Shown one piece after another: positions 26,789 through 34,903 of a DNA stretch of 64,000 nucleotides. How positions within the stretch are numbered: the stretch's first letter is position 1; each line of letters starts with the position of its first letter. Source of the DNA: Pseudomonas muyukensis. GTDB lineage: Bacteria; Pseudomonadota; Gammaproteobacteria; Pseudomonadales; Pseudomonadaceae. The DNA is taken from positions 4,740,501 through 4,804,500 of the forward strand of contig NZ_CP077073.1 of assembly GCF_019139535.1 (NCBI RefSeq), given 5' to 3'. The notes beneath the pieces were generated by a model. That model was not told where the DNA came from. It worked only from the letters and a program-made list of their open reading frames with translations, and searched no databases. The position numbers and the translations under genes were made by a program.

Positions 26789-28033
26789 ATGACCGCCACT
26801 GACACGGACATCGCCGTGGTCGGCGCCGGCATCGTCGGCGTCGCCTGCGCCCTGCAACTGGCCCGCCAGGGCCGCCGGGTGCTGCTGATCGATCGCCAGG
26901 CGCCGGGCCACGGCGCATCGTTTGGTAATGCCGGGCACTTGGCCACCGAACAGGTGTTCCCCATCGCCGACCTGTCGATTCTCAAGCGCCTGCCGACCAT
27001 GCTGCTGGACCCGATGGGCCCGCTGCGCCTGGATTGGAAATACCTGCCACGGGCCCTGCCCTGGTTCACCCGGCTGCTGCTCAACCTGCGACCGGCGCCG
27101 TTCCAGCGCAGCGTGGCGGGCATTCGGGCGTTGAATGAACACAGTCTTGGCGCCTGGCAACGGCTGCTCGCATCCATCGACCGCAGCCACCTGCTCAAGG
27201 AGGATGGCTCGCTGCTGGTGTTCGAGCGCCACGAGTCGCGCCAGACGCTCGCGACATTGCGCGCCCGTATGCTGGCACAGGCGGTGCCCGTGGACCCGTG
27301 GTCGGCTGAGGCGGTAAGCGAAGCGGCGCCGCAGTTAAGTCCGTCGATCCTGGGCGGCCTGTTCTTTCCGCGCACCGGTCACTTCCTCGATCCCTACCAG
27401 GTGGTCTGCGAACTGTTCAGCGCCGCCAGGGCCAGTGGCGTGCGCTTCCTGCGCGCCAACGTCAACGGCGGCCGGGTACATGGCCAGGGCATCAGCCTTG
27501 CCAGCGACCAGGGCACCCTTGAGGCCCGCCAGGTGTTGATCAGCGCTGGCGCCCATTCGGCCAGGCTCACGGCCGCCCTGACCGGTCGGCAGGTACCCCT
27601 GGATACCGAGCGCGGCTACCACCTGATGCTGCCGGCGGAGCGCCAGCGCCTGCCGTTTGCCGTCACCTCGCTGGAGCGCAAGTTCATCATGACGCCCATG
27701 GCCGACGGCCTGCGCCTGGCCGGCACGGTGGAGTTCGCTGGGCTCAAGGCGCCGCCGAGCATGCAACGGGCGTGGCAGCTGCATAAGTTGAGCAAGGGTT
27801 TGTTCCGGCGGGAGCTGGATGCCGAGGGGGCGACGCCGTGGATGGGGTTGCGGCCTTCTTTGCCGGATTCGCTGCCGGTGATCGACCGGGTGGCCGAGGG
27901 CAAGGTGTTGCTGGCGTTCGGGCACCAGCACCTGGGGTTGACCCAGGCGGCGGTGACGGCGGAATGGATGGGGCGGTTGGTAAATGGCGAAGACTGCCCA
28001 CACACCAGCGCCTACCGATTGAGCCGGTTTTGA
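26789..28033 (+). CDS. FAD-dependent D-hydroxyproline dehydrogenase
   Basis: A 414-residue DAO-family flavoprotein that oxidises cis-4-hydroxy-D-proline to the pyrroline acid. The FAD-binding start VVGAGIVGVACALQLARQGRRVLLIDRQAPGHGASFGNAGH and the C-terminal GLRPSLPDSLPVIDRVAEGKVLLAFGHQHLGLTQAAVTAEW are intact. The single-gene form matches the homomeric type described in P. putida, as opposed to the multi-subunit form of P. aeruginosa. It is the last gene of the cluster; a general D-amino acid dehydrogenase activity cannot be excluded. Confidence 0.88.
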   Translation: MTATDTDIAVVGAGIVGVACALQLARQGRRVLLIDRQAPGHGASFGNAGHLATEQVFPIADLSILKRLPTMLLDPMGPLRLDWKYLPRALPWFTRLLLNLRPAPFQRSVAGIRALNEHSLGAWQRLLASIDRSHLLKEDGSLLVFERHESRQTLATLRARMLAQAVPVDPWSAEAVSEAAPQLSPSILGGLFFPRTGHFLDPYQVVCELFSAARASGVRFLRANVNGGRVHGQGISLASDQGTLEARQVLISAGAHSARLTAALTGRQVPLDTERGYHLMLPAERQRLPFAVTSLERKFIMTPMADGLRLAGTVEFAGLKAPPSMQRAWQLHKLSKGLFRRELDAEGATPWMGLRPSLPDSLPVIDRVAEGKVLLAFGHQHLGLTQAAVTAEWMGRLVNGEDCPHTSAYRLSRF

Positions 28034-28036
28034 AAC

Positions 28037-28055
28037 GGGGGCCGCGGCGCGGCCC
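28037..28055. terminator. GC-rich hairpin between convergent units
   Basis: Perfect stem GGGGCCGC/GCGGCCCC with a 3-base loop, 4 bp after the dehydrogenase stop and 10 bp before the xenA stop. No T-tract, so possibly a bidirectional pause. Confidence 0.5.
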
Positions 28056-28064
28056 CTGCCTCAC

Positions 28065-29156
28065 TCAGCGATAACGCTCAAGCCAGTGCGCATAAGGCGC
28101 CGGCAGCGTCCACGCCGCCTTGTCCACGCCCAGGGCCTTGGCAGCGGCATACGGCCAGTGTGGGTCAGCCAGATGCGCACGCCCCACCGACACCAGGTCC
28201 AGCTGGTTGGCCTGCAACGCGCCTTCGGCCAGCTCCGGGGTACCGAAGCCCCAGGCCGAGGTCACCGGCAGCTTGGCCTCGCGACGCACACGTTCGGCGA
28301 TCGGGCCCATGAACGCCGGCCCCCACGGGATGTTGGTTTGCGCAATGGTAAAGCCGACACTGACACTCAGCAGATCGAGGCCACCGGCCTTGAAGCGACG
28401 GGCCAGTTCGATGGATTCCTGCAGGGTCTGCTCGTCACGGCCGTCATACTCCAGCACGCCGAAACGAGCGGTCAGCGGCAGGTTCTCCGGCCACACCTCA
28501 CGCACGGCGGCCAGGGTTTCCAGGAGCAAGCGCGTGCGGTTGTCGAAGCTGCCGCCATAGGCATCGGTGCGCTGGTTGGAATGCTCGGAGAAGAAGCTCT
28601 GGCCCAGGTAGCCGTGGGCGAAGTGCAGCTCGATCCATTCGAAGCCGGCGTCCCGTGCACGGCGCGCGGCATCGACGAAGTCCTGCTTGACCCGGGCGAT
28701 ATCGTCCAGGGTCATGGCCTTCGGCACTTTCGGCAGGTGGCCACCGAAGGCGATGGCGGACGGGGCGAGGGTGTCCCAGCCGCGGGCGTCATCGGCGCCG
28801 ATATGGTCATCGCCCTCCCACGGACGATTGGCGCTGGCCTTGCGTCCGGCGTGGGCGATCTGGATCCCCGGCACCGAGCCTGCGGCCTTGATCGCCTTGA
28901 CCACCGGCACGAAGGCCTGGGCCTGGGTATCGTTCCAGATGCCGGCGCAGCCAGGGGTGATGCGCCCTTCCGGCGACACCGCGGTGGCCTCGACCACCAC
29001 CAGGCCGGCGCCACCACGGGCAAGGCCGGCGTAATGCACCTGGTGCCAGTCATTGATCAGGCCGTCCTCGGCCATGTATTGGCACATCGGTGGGATGGCG
29101 ATGCGGTTGCGCAGGGTGACGTCTTTGAGGGTATAGGGTTCGAACAATGCGGCCAT
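28065..29156 (-). CDS. xenA: Old yellow enzyme, xenobiotic reductase A
   Basis: A 363-residue FMN ene-reductase that uses NAD(P)H to reduce activated alkenes and nitrate esters. The N-terminus MAALFEPYTLKDVTLRNRIAIPPMCQYMAEDG includes the flavin-site Cys of XenA (PMC, residue 25). The substrate His pair is in IELHFAHGYLGQSFFSEHSN, and the C-terminal PYAHWLERYR end, which caps the partner subunit in XenA, is present. The start at 29156 gives exactly the length I recall for P. putida XenA and has TGGAG upstream. It is divergent from an ArsR regulator across an operator-like palindrome. Confidence 0.96.
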   Translation of the reverse strand: MAALFEPYTLKDVTLRNRIAIPPMCQYMAEDGLINDWHQVHYAGLARGGAGLVVVEATAVSPEGRITPGCAGIWNDTQAQAFVPVVKAIKAAGSVPGIQIAHAGRKASANRPWEGDDHIGADDARGWDTLAPSAIAFGGHLPKVPKAMTLDDIARVKQDFVDAARRARDAGFEWIELHFAHGYLGQSFFSEHSNQRTDAYGGSFDNRTRLLLETLAAVREVWPENLPLTARFGVLEYDGRDEQTLQESIELARRFKAGGLDLLSVSVGFTIAQTNIPWGPAFMGPIAERVRREAKLPVTSAWGFGTPELAEGALQANQLDLVSVGRAHLADPHWPYAAAKALGVDKAAWTLPAPYAHWLERYR

Positions 29157-29186
29157 GGTGAGACTCCAGGGGACGGGATACGATTG

Positions 29187-29202
29187 TTCGATCATATTCG
29201 AA
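29187..29202. promoter_or_regulatory. Palindromic operator between xenA and arsR-type gene
   Basis: TTCGA-TCATAT-TCGAA, perfect 5-bp arms around 6 bases, 30 bp upstream of xenA and 38 bp upstream of the regulator. Inverted repeats of this size are typical ArsR-family binding sites, so the regulator probably represses both genes. Confidence 0.6.
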
Positions 29203-29240
29203 CTTTGGTATTTTGTGAAACCCCCGCTATCATGTGTGCC

Positions 29241-29540
29241 ATGCGAGCCTATACCCACCCCAATCCTGAAGACTTGACCCTGGAGCGCCTGCTGTACGCC
29301 CTGAGCGACCCGGTGCGCCTGCAGATCGTGCGCTACCTGGCCGGCGTCGCCGAAGCCAGTTGCGGCGAGCTGGACGGCGGCCGGCCCAAGTCGAGCATGT
29401 CCCATCATTTTCGCGTGTTGCGCGATGCCGGCCTGGTCTACACCCGCAACGTCGGCACCACGCACATGAACTCGCTGCGCAGCGAAGCCCTGGACGGACG
29501 CTTCCCTGGGCTGCTGGCAAAAATCCTCGAACAACGCTAG
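29241..29540 (+). CDS. ArsR family repressor, divergent from xenA
   Basis: A 99-residue winged-helix regulator: LTLERLLYALSDPVRLQIVRYLAGVAEASCGELDGGRPKSSMSHHFRVLRDAGLVYTRNVGTTHMNSLR is a complete ArsR fold with recognition helix KSSMSHHFRVLRDAG. The classical metal-binding ELCVC motif is absent (only one Cys), so a metal effector is unlikely and an electrophile or small organic inducer fits xenA better. A start three codons upstream (29232) is possible. Confidence 0.85.
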   Translation: MRAYTHPNPEDLTLERLLYALSDPVRLQIVRYLAGVAEASCGELDGGRPKSSMSHHFRVLRDAGLVYTRNVGTTHMNSLRSEALDGRFPGLLAKILEQR

Positions 29541-29614
29541 CGCGTGCAGGCCAGCCAACGCGGTGGATGGCACCGGCAAGCCAGCTGCGACAACGCTCAC
29601 ACAACACCCAGGCA

Positions 29615-29653
29615 CAAAAAAACCACGAGGCCGCCAGGGGCGATCCTCGTGGT
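29615..29653 (-). terminator. Rho-independent terminator of mqo
   Basis: On the minus strand, ACCACGAGG ... CCTCGTGGT closes a stem and is followed by seven T residues, about 37 bp after the mqo stop. Confidence 0.85.
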
Positions 29654-29689
29654 CGATGTTGCCGGGCAAGCCCGGCAAGCATTCAGGCC

Positions 29690-31327
29690 TTACAGCGCCA
29701 TGTCGTTGGCAGGCTTGCTCTCGACCGGTGCGGCCGGGGCAACGCCAGTCTTGACGCTCTGGTCGAGCACTGGCGGCTTCTCCAGCTGCAGCACTTCGGC
29801 GGTGTAGTCCCACTCTTTCTGGGTGGCAGCGGCCGACGCGTTCAGCTTGGTACCGTAGCTCGGGACGATCTCCTTGATCTTGGCCTGCCACTCTGGGGTG
29901 GCGACCTTCTCCTTGAACACGGTTTCCAGCACGTTGAGCATGATCGGCGCGGCGGTCGAGGCACCTGGCGAGGCGCCCAGCAGGCCGGCAATGGTGCGGT
30001 CCTGGGACGCGACCACTTCGGTGCCCAGCTTCAGCACGCCGCCCTTCTCTTCGTCACGCTTGATGATCTGCACGCGCTGACCGGCCTGCCACAGTTTCCA
30101 GTCTTCCTTCTTGGCGTTCGGGAAGTAGGTCTGCAGCGCGGCGAAACGGTCGTCGTCGGACTGCATCAGCTGACCGGCGAGGTACTCGACCAGCGGATAC
30201 TGGTCGATACCCACGCGCGCCATCGGCCAGACGTTGTGGGTGGTGGTGCTGCTCAGCAGGTCCAGGTACGAGCCGTTCTTCAGGAACTTGGTCGAGAAGG
30301 TGGCGAATGGCCCGAACAGGATCACGCGCTTGCCGTCCAGCACGCGGGTGTCCAGGTGCGGAACCGACATGGGTGGCGCGCCGGTGGAGGCGATGCCGTA
30401 GGCCTTGGCCATGTGCTGCATGGCAACGGTCGGGTTCTCGGTTACCAGGAACGAGCCGCCAACCGGGAAGCCGGCGTATTCCTTGGCTTCCGGGATGCCC
30501 GACTTCTGCAGCAGCTTCAGCGCGCCGCCGCCGGCACCGATGAACAGGAACTTGGCGTCGGTGGCCGATTCGGTACCGTCCTTCAGGTTCTTGTACTCGA
30601 CGTGCCAGGAACCGTCTTCGTTGCGAGTGATGTCCTGCACTTCGGTGGAGAGCTTCAGGTCGAAGTTCTCTTTGGTCTGCAGGCTGCCAACGAACTGGCG
30701 GGTGATTTCGCCGAAGTTGACGTCGGTGCCGATTGGCGTCCAGGTGACCGCCAGCTTCTGGTTCGGGTCACGGCCTTCCATCATCAGCGGGACCCACTTG
30801 GCGATCTGCGCGTGGTCCTCGGAGTACTGCATCGGACGGAACAGCGGGCTGGCCTGCAGGGCGTCGTAGCGCTTCTTCAGGAACTTGATGTTGTCATCGC
30901 CCCAGACGAAGCTCATGTGCGGGGTGGTGTTGATGAACGAGTGCGGGTTCTTCAGCACGCCCTGGCGAACCTGCCAGGCCCAGAACTGGCGGGAGATCTG
31001 GAACGACTCGTTGATCTCGATGGCCTTGGTGATGTTGACGTTGCCGTCTTTGTCTTCCGGGGTGTAGTTCAGCTCGGCCAGCGCGGAGTGGCCGGTACCG
31101 GCGTTGTTCCAGCCGTTGGAGCTTTCTTCGGCGACGCCATCCAGGCGCTCGACCATTTCCATCGACCAGGTAGGCTCCAGCTCGTTGAGCCAGACTGCCA
31201 GGGTGGAACTCATGATGCCGCCGCCAACCAGCAGCACGTCGACTTTCTTGGTGTCGGCAGCATGCGCTTGCATGACGCTCGCCGCGACAGCCAGACCCAG
31301 CAAGGTCTTGCCAGCTTTCTTGAACAT
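29690..31327 (-). CDS. mqo: Malate:quinone oxidoreductase
   Basis: A 545-residue FAD enzyme that oxidises L-malate to oxaloacetate and passes electrons to the membrane quinone pool, replacing or backing NAD malate dehydrogenase in the TCA cycle. The dinucleotide motif [24 protein letters not shown] starts at about residue 28; later motifs [18 protein letters not shown] and [22 protein letters not shown] are typical of Mqo. Unusually, residues 1-24 ([24 protein letters not shown]) look like a Sec signal peptide with an Ala-x-Ala site. It is transcribed alone with its own terminator. Confidence 0.95.
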   Translation of the reverse strand: MFKKAGKTLLGLAVAASVMQAHAADTKKVDVLLVGGGIMSSTLAVWLNELEPTWSMEMVERLDGVAEESSNGWNNAGTGHSALAELNYTPEDKDGNVNITKAIEINESFQISRQFWAWQVRQGVLKNPHSFINTTPHMSFVWGDDNIKFLKKRYDALQASPLFRPMQYSEDHAQIAKWVPLMMEGRDPNQKLAVTWTPIGTDVNFGEITRQFVGSLQTKENFDLKLSTEVQDITRNEDGSWHVEYKNLKDGTESATDAKFLFIGAGGGALKLLQKSGIPEAKEYAGFPVGGSFLVTENPTVAMQHMAKAYGIASTGAPPMSVPHLDTRVLDGKRVILFGPFATFSTKFLKNGSYLDLLSSTTTHNVWPMARVGIDQYPLVEYLAGQLMQSDDDRFAALQTYFPNAKKEDWKLWQAGQRVQIIKRDEEKGGVLKLGTEVVASQDRTIAGLLGASPGASTAAPIMLNVLETVFKEKVATPEWQAKIKEIVPSYGTKLNASAAATQKEWDYTAEVLQLEKPPVLDQSVKTGVAPAAPVESKPANDMAL

Positions 31328-31575
31328 TGATCGATTCCAGTCAGTAGAACGGAGGGTGGGCCTGTGGCTGGCCCAGAGGTTCCATGTTCTTCAGCGCAGG
31401 CTTGTTGTGATCATTGTTCAGCAGCCAGAGAGACAAGGACGTACCAGCCTTTGGTCGGATTGACCGACAAGGCTGAAACGATTGACGGATTGTAACCGAA
31501 TTGCCAGCACAAACAAACGCGGGTCGGGGCGTCAAGACGACAGGTTGCCACGCGACAAGCCACCACGCCCTGAAA

Positions 31576-31609
31576 ACAAAAACCCCCGGCCATGTCCATG
31601 GCCGGGGGT
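31576..31609 (-). terminator. Rho-independent terminator of the small lipoprotein gene
   Basis: Perfect 13-bp stem (ACCCCCGGCCATG/CATGGCCGGGGGT) with a 2-base loop, followed by a T-rich run on the minus strand. The rest of the 31328-31651 gap is the mqo promoter region. Confidence 0.85.
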
Positions 31610-31651
31610 CTTGGATCAGGCCACGCGTGGCCCGATCGGGTATTTCCAGGA

Positions 31652-31843
31652 TTACTGCTGCTGAGGCAGTTTGTCGATCGGGCCGCAGCCGCCGATGATC
31701 TTGGAAATGGAAACCGATGGGTGGAACAGGTAGTCGTACGAGCAGTTCTTAGGCTGGTTGTAGACCTGGCCGGTGCAGCCGGACAGCAGGGCAACGCCCG
31801 AAACGACGGCAACAGCAACAGTAGCTTTGATCAGCTTTTTCAT
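31652..31843 (-). CDS. Small lipoprotein, DUF4223-like
   Basis: A 63-residue protein with a lipoprotein signal peptide, MKKLIKATVAVAVVSGVALLSGC; the lipobox LLSGC places the lipidated Cys at residue 23. The mature part, CTGQVYNQPKNCSYDYLFHPSVSISKIIGGCGPIDKLPQQQ, has two further Cys and resembles the small YhfL/DUF4223 lipoproteins. Own terminator downstream, so monocistronic. Function unknown. Confidence 0.8.
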   Translation of the reverse strand: MKKLIKATVAVAVVSGVALLSGCTGQVYNQPKNCSYDYLFHPSVSISKIIGGCGPIDKLPQQQ

Positions 31844-32055
31844 AAAAATCCTTTAGTCCATGATCCACCATCACACTGATGGCGCGCGGATCATACGGGA
31901 AAAACACCATGTAATGAAAGCCGTTAGTGCAACGCTGGCCGTGGGCCTGGGCGCACTAACAAGTTTCCAGGCTGCAACTAAGCGAGTTCCGCAACTGCTT
32001 AATCGTTACAGGCTCGGTAGTTCGCATCCTCTGTGCCGGGCGACCTGGCAGGCAA

Positions 32056-32328
32056 CTATTGCGCACACTCAGGGCAAATCTCGACTCGGACACAGGATGA
32101 TTGTTCATCCGCCAGAGCGACTGCCGTGCACTGGCCCAGTGCGAACACGCCGCTCAATGGCGCGAGGTTGAAGTGGCTGGCGGCGGGTTCAACCGGCGTA
32201 TCCCGCGGCGAGGCCTCCAAGCCGGGCCGCAGCGTCGCTTCCAGATCCCCAAGGTGCTCATTCAAGCTTGCCGAACAGGCCAGCGTCGGCAACAGACCCA
32301 AGCCCAGAAAAAATTTACCAGACAACAT
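32056..32328 (-). CDS. Small exported cysteine-containing protein
   Basis: A 90-residue ORF. The ATG at 32328 has GAGGTGGG eight bases upstream. Residues 1-20 (MLSGKFFLGLGLLPTLACSA) look like a signal peptide; the TLAC site is a poor lipobox. The C-terminus ends CTAVALADEQSSCVRVEICPECAQ with four Cys, perhaps a disulfide or metal site. I do not recognise a family. The good ribosome-binding site and signal peptide argue for a real gene. Confidence 0.55.
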   Translation of the reverse strand: MLSGKFFLGLGLLPTLACSASLNEHLGDLEATLRPGLEASPRDTPVEPAASHFNLAPLSGVFALGQCTAVALADEQSSCVRVEICPECAQ

Positions 32329-32815
32329 GCTCATCCCACCTCTGTCAGTCGGTGCGAGCGCCGCCACAGCCGCTGCGCCGCTCGCCTTGCAACAGGCCGC
32401 AATAGCCTATGCGCCCCAGCCCAGGCCGGGGCATCGATAACGGCGAAACGAAAGGCACGCTTCACGATTTAACAGAAGCCCCGGATCGGCGCTGCGTCAC
32501 GCAGGCCCTGTATTTGACCCGGCCGAGCCCTGATTGCCCCCTGGGGCAGCCGTACTGACGGGTTACGGTCGGAATGCTATAGTCCGCGGCGTCTGGGGCA
32601 ACAATGAGCGTCTCATTCAAACAATGAGCGGGTGATCGCGAACTTACCCCTGCGGCAACAGGCTATTTATGCTTGAACCCTAAATACCGGTATCCGATTT
32701 AACAGCCCGCGTCCACCGCCGCTTCATTTAAAACCCGAACAGGCTTCGCAGCGTTTAACCGAAGCGCATGAGGCACCAGGCCCAGCCAGAGACAGAGGAA
32801 CGCGGAACTCATTTT
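32329..32815. other. Intergenic region, lower GC, no gene recognised
   Basis: About 490 bp. It contains a TATAGT hexamer near 32578 that could be a -10 element and a small inverted repeat AATGAG...CTCATT near 32604. No ORF with supporting start signals. Confidence 0.4.
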
Positions 32816-33703
32816 ATGAACAGCCCAAAAAAGATCACCCTATTCGCGATGACCGAGAAGGGTTTTGCCTTCACAAAAAACGCGATATCCAAGTTTGGCC
32901 ACCTGATTACTCTGGTTGTCATCGGCCAGGACGAGGCCATTTCCAATGACTTTTCCGCCGAGATCGCCGAACTGTGCGCAGCGTCCGGGGTTGCCTTCAC
33001 CTATCGAAAACATTTCTCGAAAATGGAAACCGAATATGCCATCGCGGTTTCCTGGCGCTGGCTCATTGCTCATCCTGCCGAAAAGCTCATCGTCTTCCAT
33101 GATTCAGTCCTCCCGCGCTACCGTGGCTTCGCCCCCTTGGTCAACTCGCTTATCAACGGCGAGAGCGAGATCGGGGTGACCGCGTTGTTTGGCGCCTCTG
33201 AGTATGACCGTGGCGCGATCATCCACCAGTCAGCAAAACCTGTCAGCTACCCGATCACCATTGCGCAAGCCATTACACAAATCGATCAGTGCTACCTTGA
33301 GTGCGCAAACGCGGTGCTCGAGAAAATAGCCAGCGGCGAGCCGCTGATCGGCCAGGCCCAGGACGACAGCAAAGCCACCTACAGCCTGTGGCGCGACGAA
33401 GACGATTACCAGATTGATTGGTCGCTACCGGCAGCCGTTGTTCGCCGCACCATCGATGCACTGTCCGCACCTTACCGAGGCGCCTACTGTCGAGTAAACG
33501 ATGTCCCTGCGCGTATTCTCGGTGCCGTTGAGGTCGAGGATGTCAACATTGAAAATCGCCACATCGGCAAAGTCATTTTTGTTGAAGCTGGGCAGCCGGT
33601 AATTGTGTGCGGTGAAGGCCTTATCAAGATCACGGCCTGTATCTCGGAGGACAGCGGCGAGAGCCTCCTGCCGCTGAAAAAGTTTAGATCGCGCTTTAGC
33701 TGA
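32816..33703 (+). CDS. Formyltransferase family protein (Fmt/ArnA-N-like)
   Basis: A 295-residue protein with the Formyl_trans_N fold and a C-terminal OB-like domain. The motif IVFHDSVLPRYRGFAPLVNSLINGESEIGVTALFGASEYDRGAIIHQ (residues ~93-140) carries the family's SLLPxxRG loop, the His, and the later Asp (YDRGAII). The Asn that precedes the His by two in Fmt and ArnA (NxH) is Val here. Residues ~195-295 resemble the Fmt C-domain (DDYQIDWSLPAAVVRRTIDALSAPYRGAYC). The substrate could be an amino sugar or amine. GC is visibly lower than in neighbours, and it lies just outside the tRNA-Ser element, suggesting transfer. Confidence 0.75.
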   Translation: MNSPKKITLFAMTEKGFAFTKNAISKFGHLITLVVIGQDEAISNDFSAEIAELCAASGVAFTYRKHFSKMETEYAIAVSWRWLIAHPAEKLIVFHDSVLPRYRGFAPLVNSLINGESEIGVTALFGASEYDRGAIIHQSAKPVSYPITIAQAITQIDQCYLECANAVLEKIASGEPLIGQAQDDSKATYSLWRDEDDYQIDWSLPAAVVRRTIDALSAPYRGAYCRVNDVPARILGAVEVEDVNIENRHIGKVIFVEAGQPVIVCGEGLIKITACISEDSGESLLPLKKFRSRFS

Positions 33704-33861
33704 ATCACCTTCCCCGCAGCCGATATCCATTCGCAGCAGGCCTTGCTCGGCGCCGCCAAGGTGTGGCGCCACACTCAACTTGTATCAGCGCCCCTCACAG
33801 GGTGCAGCAGGCTATGCACAACCATCGCGTCCACCTGGGTGCCCCACCGCCCAGGTTTCTG

Positions 33862-33973
33862 CCAAACGAAAAAAGCCCCGAGGGCTATACAGCGCTCGGG
33901 GCCTTTAATATGGCGGAGAGATAGGGATTTGAACCCTAGGTACTGTTGCCAGTACAACGGATTTCGAATCCGT
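33862..33973. repeat. Left attachment repeat (displaced tRNA-Ser 3' part plus terminator)
   Basis: A perfect 112-bp copy of 45485-45596. It holds the last 63 nt of the tRNA-Ser gene (33911-33973) and the downstream terminator hairpin (33869-33902). The identity stops at CCGT inside the anticodon stem, after which the sequence differs, so this is the displaced original 3' end left by integration. Confidence 0.93.
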
Positions 33974-34074
33974 TTACAGCCTAAATTATTTTTTTGAGCA
34001 AAATCCGTAAACCCAATAAAATCAGCCACTTGAACACAATAAAACGCAACAGCATTCCACACCATTCGGGGGAT

Positions 34075-34096
34075 CAATTCCCCCAAAATTCCCCCA
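34075..34096. repeat. Left arm-type direct repeat
   Basis: Two tandem ATTCCCCCA units within a 22-bp sequence identical to 45466-45487; an inverted partial unit (TTCGGGGGAT) adjoins it at about 34066. It lies 101 bp inside the left attachment repeat and directly abuts the broken end of the LysR remnant. Confidence 0.75.
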
Positions 34097-34099
34097 GCT

Positions 34100-34849
34100 T
34101 TGCGAACCACTTCTGATGCCGTCGATTTGGCGCGAGCGGTCGGGCCGATGCTTGACGGCTTGGAATCGCGTCTGGCTTCTTATCGGCTCAGTGGTGAACT
34201 GGGTGGCACCGTGCACATTGCCGGCCCCTCCGACTTCATCTACTCCAGGATCGCCTCAGGGTTAGCGCCGCTCGTGGCTCAGGGCCTTAAAATTCGCCTG
34301 CACACTGGCAATCGGGAGCGCATATACAGCTTGCTCAACAGTTCGGCTGTCGATCTGGCAATTACAGCGTCGATGCCGGATGAGCGTTCGCACGGGTTTG
34401 CCCGACTGTTGACCGAACGCCTTCTGCTGGTGGCCGCCCCGAAGCTAGTAAAGCCGCTCGGTAAACCACCCACTGCCCAGGAGCTGACGAATCTCCCGCT
34501 GATTGCCTTCGACGAAGATTTGCCGCTCGTTCGGCCGGTGTGGATGGCGCTATTCCAGTTCGCTCCTACCCTCCAGGCGGCAATGACCATTGCTGATCTG
34601 CGGATCATCCAGGATCTGGTGGTGAAGGGGCTGGGCTGAAGTGTGCTTCCCGATTATCAATGCAGCGAAGCGCTGGCTACCGGTCGGCTGCTGTCACTTA
34701 TTTCCTTGCAGAATGCGCCCACCAACAATCTGTACCTGGCTTGGAATAAGACCGCCCTGCGCGATCCGCGAATTGCCCAAGTTCGTGATTTTATTCTTGG
34801 GTTATTTGCAGATCAGCCGGGCTCTGCGGGGCGCAGCGCGCCAGGATAG
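34100..34849 (+). pseudogene. LysR regulator remnant, HTH deleted and in-frame stop
   Basis: The frame encodes only the linker and effector-binding domain of an LTTR (VDLARAVGPMLDGLESRLASYRLSGELGGTVHIAGPSDFIYSRIASGLAPLVAQG...). The HTH is missing: LysR similarity begins directly after the left arm repeat. A TGA at 34637-34639 interrupts GLG-stop-SVLPDYQC, where family members commonly have a Trp or similar residue, and the same frame continues to 34849 with a normal C-terminus (NNLYLAWNKTALRDPRIAQVRDFILG). So one base change (TGG to TGA) plus an N-terminal deletion inactivated it. Confidence 0.85.
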
Positions 34850-34903
34850 CAAAAGTAGATATCAGTCTCCGCCATTGGCATCTTCACGCCCTGAGGAACT
34901 CAG

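Noticed and set aside
25226..27232. 668-codon frame antisense to the semialdehyde dehydrogenase and FAD dehydrogenase
   Set aside because: His/Gln/Gly-rich translation typical of an antisense shadow; both sense genes have intact motifs.
28065..29891. 608-codon version of the xenA gene extending through the ArsR-type gene
   Set aside because: The XenA family start at 29156 gives the normal 363 residues with a ribosome-binding site; the extension runs antisense through another gene.
33911..33973. Second tRNA-Ser gene
   Set aside because: Only the 3' 63 nt are present; the acceptor 5' strand and D-arm are missing, so it is the displaced attachment copy.
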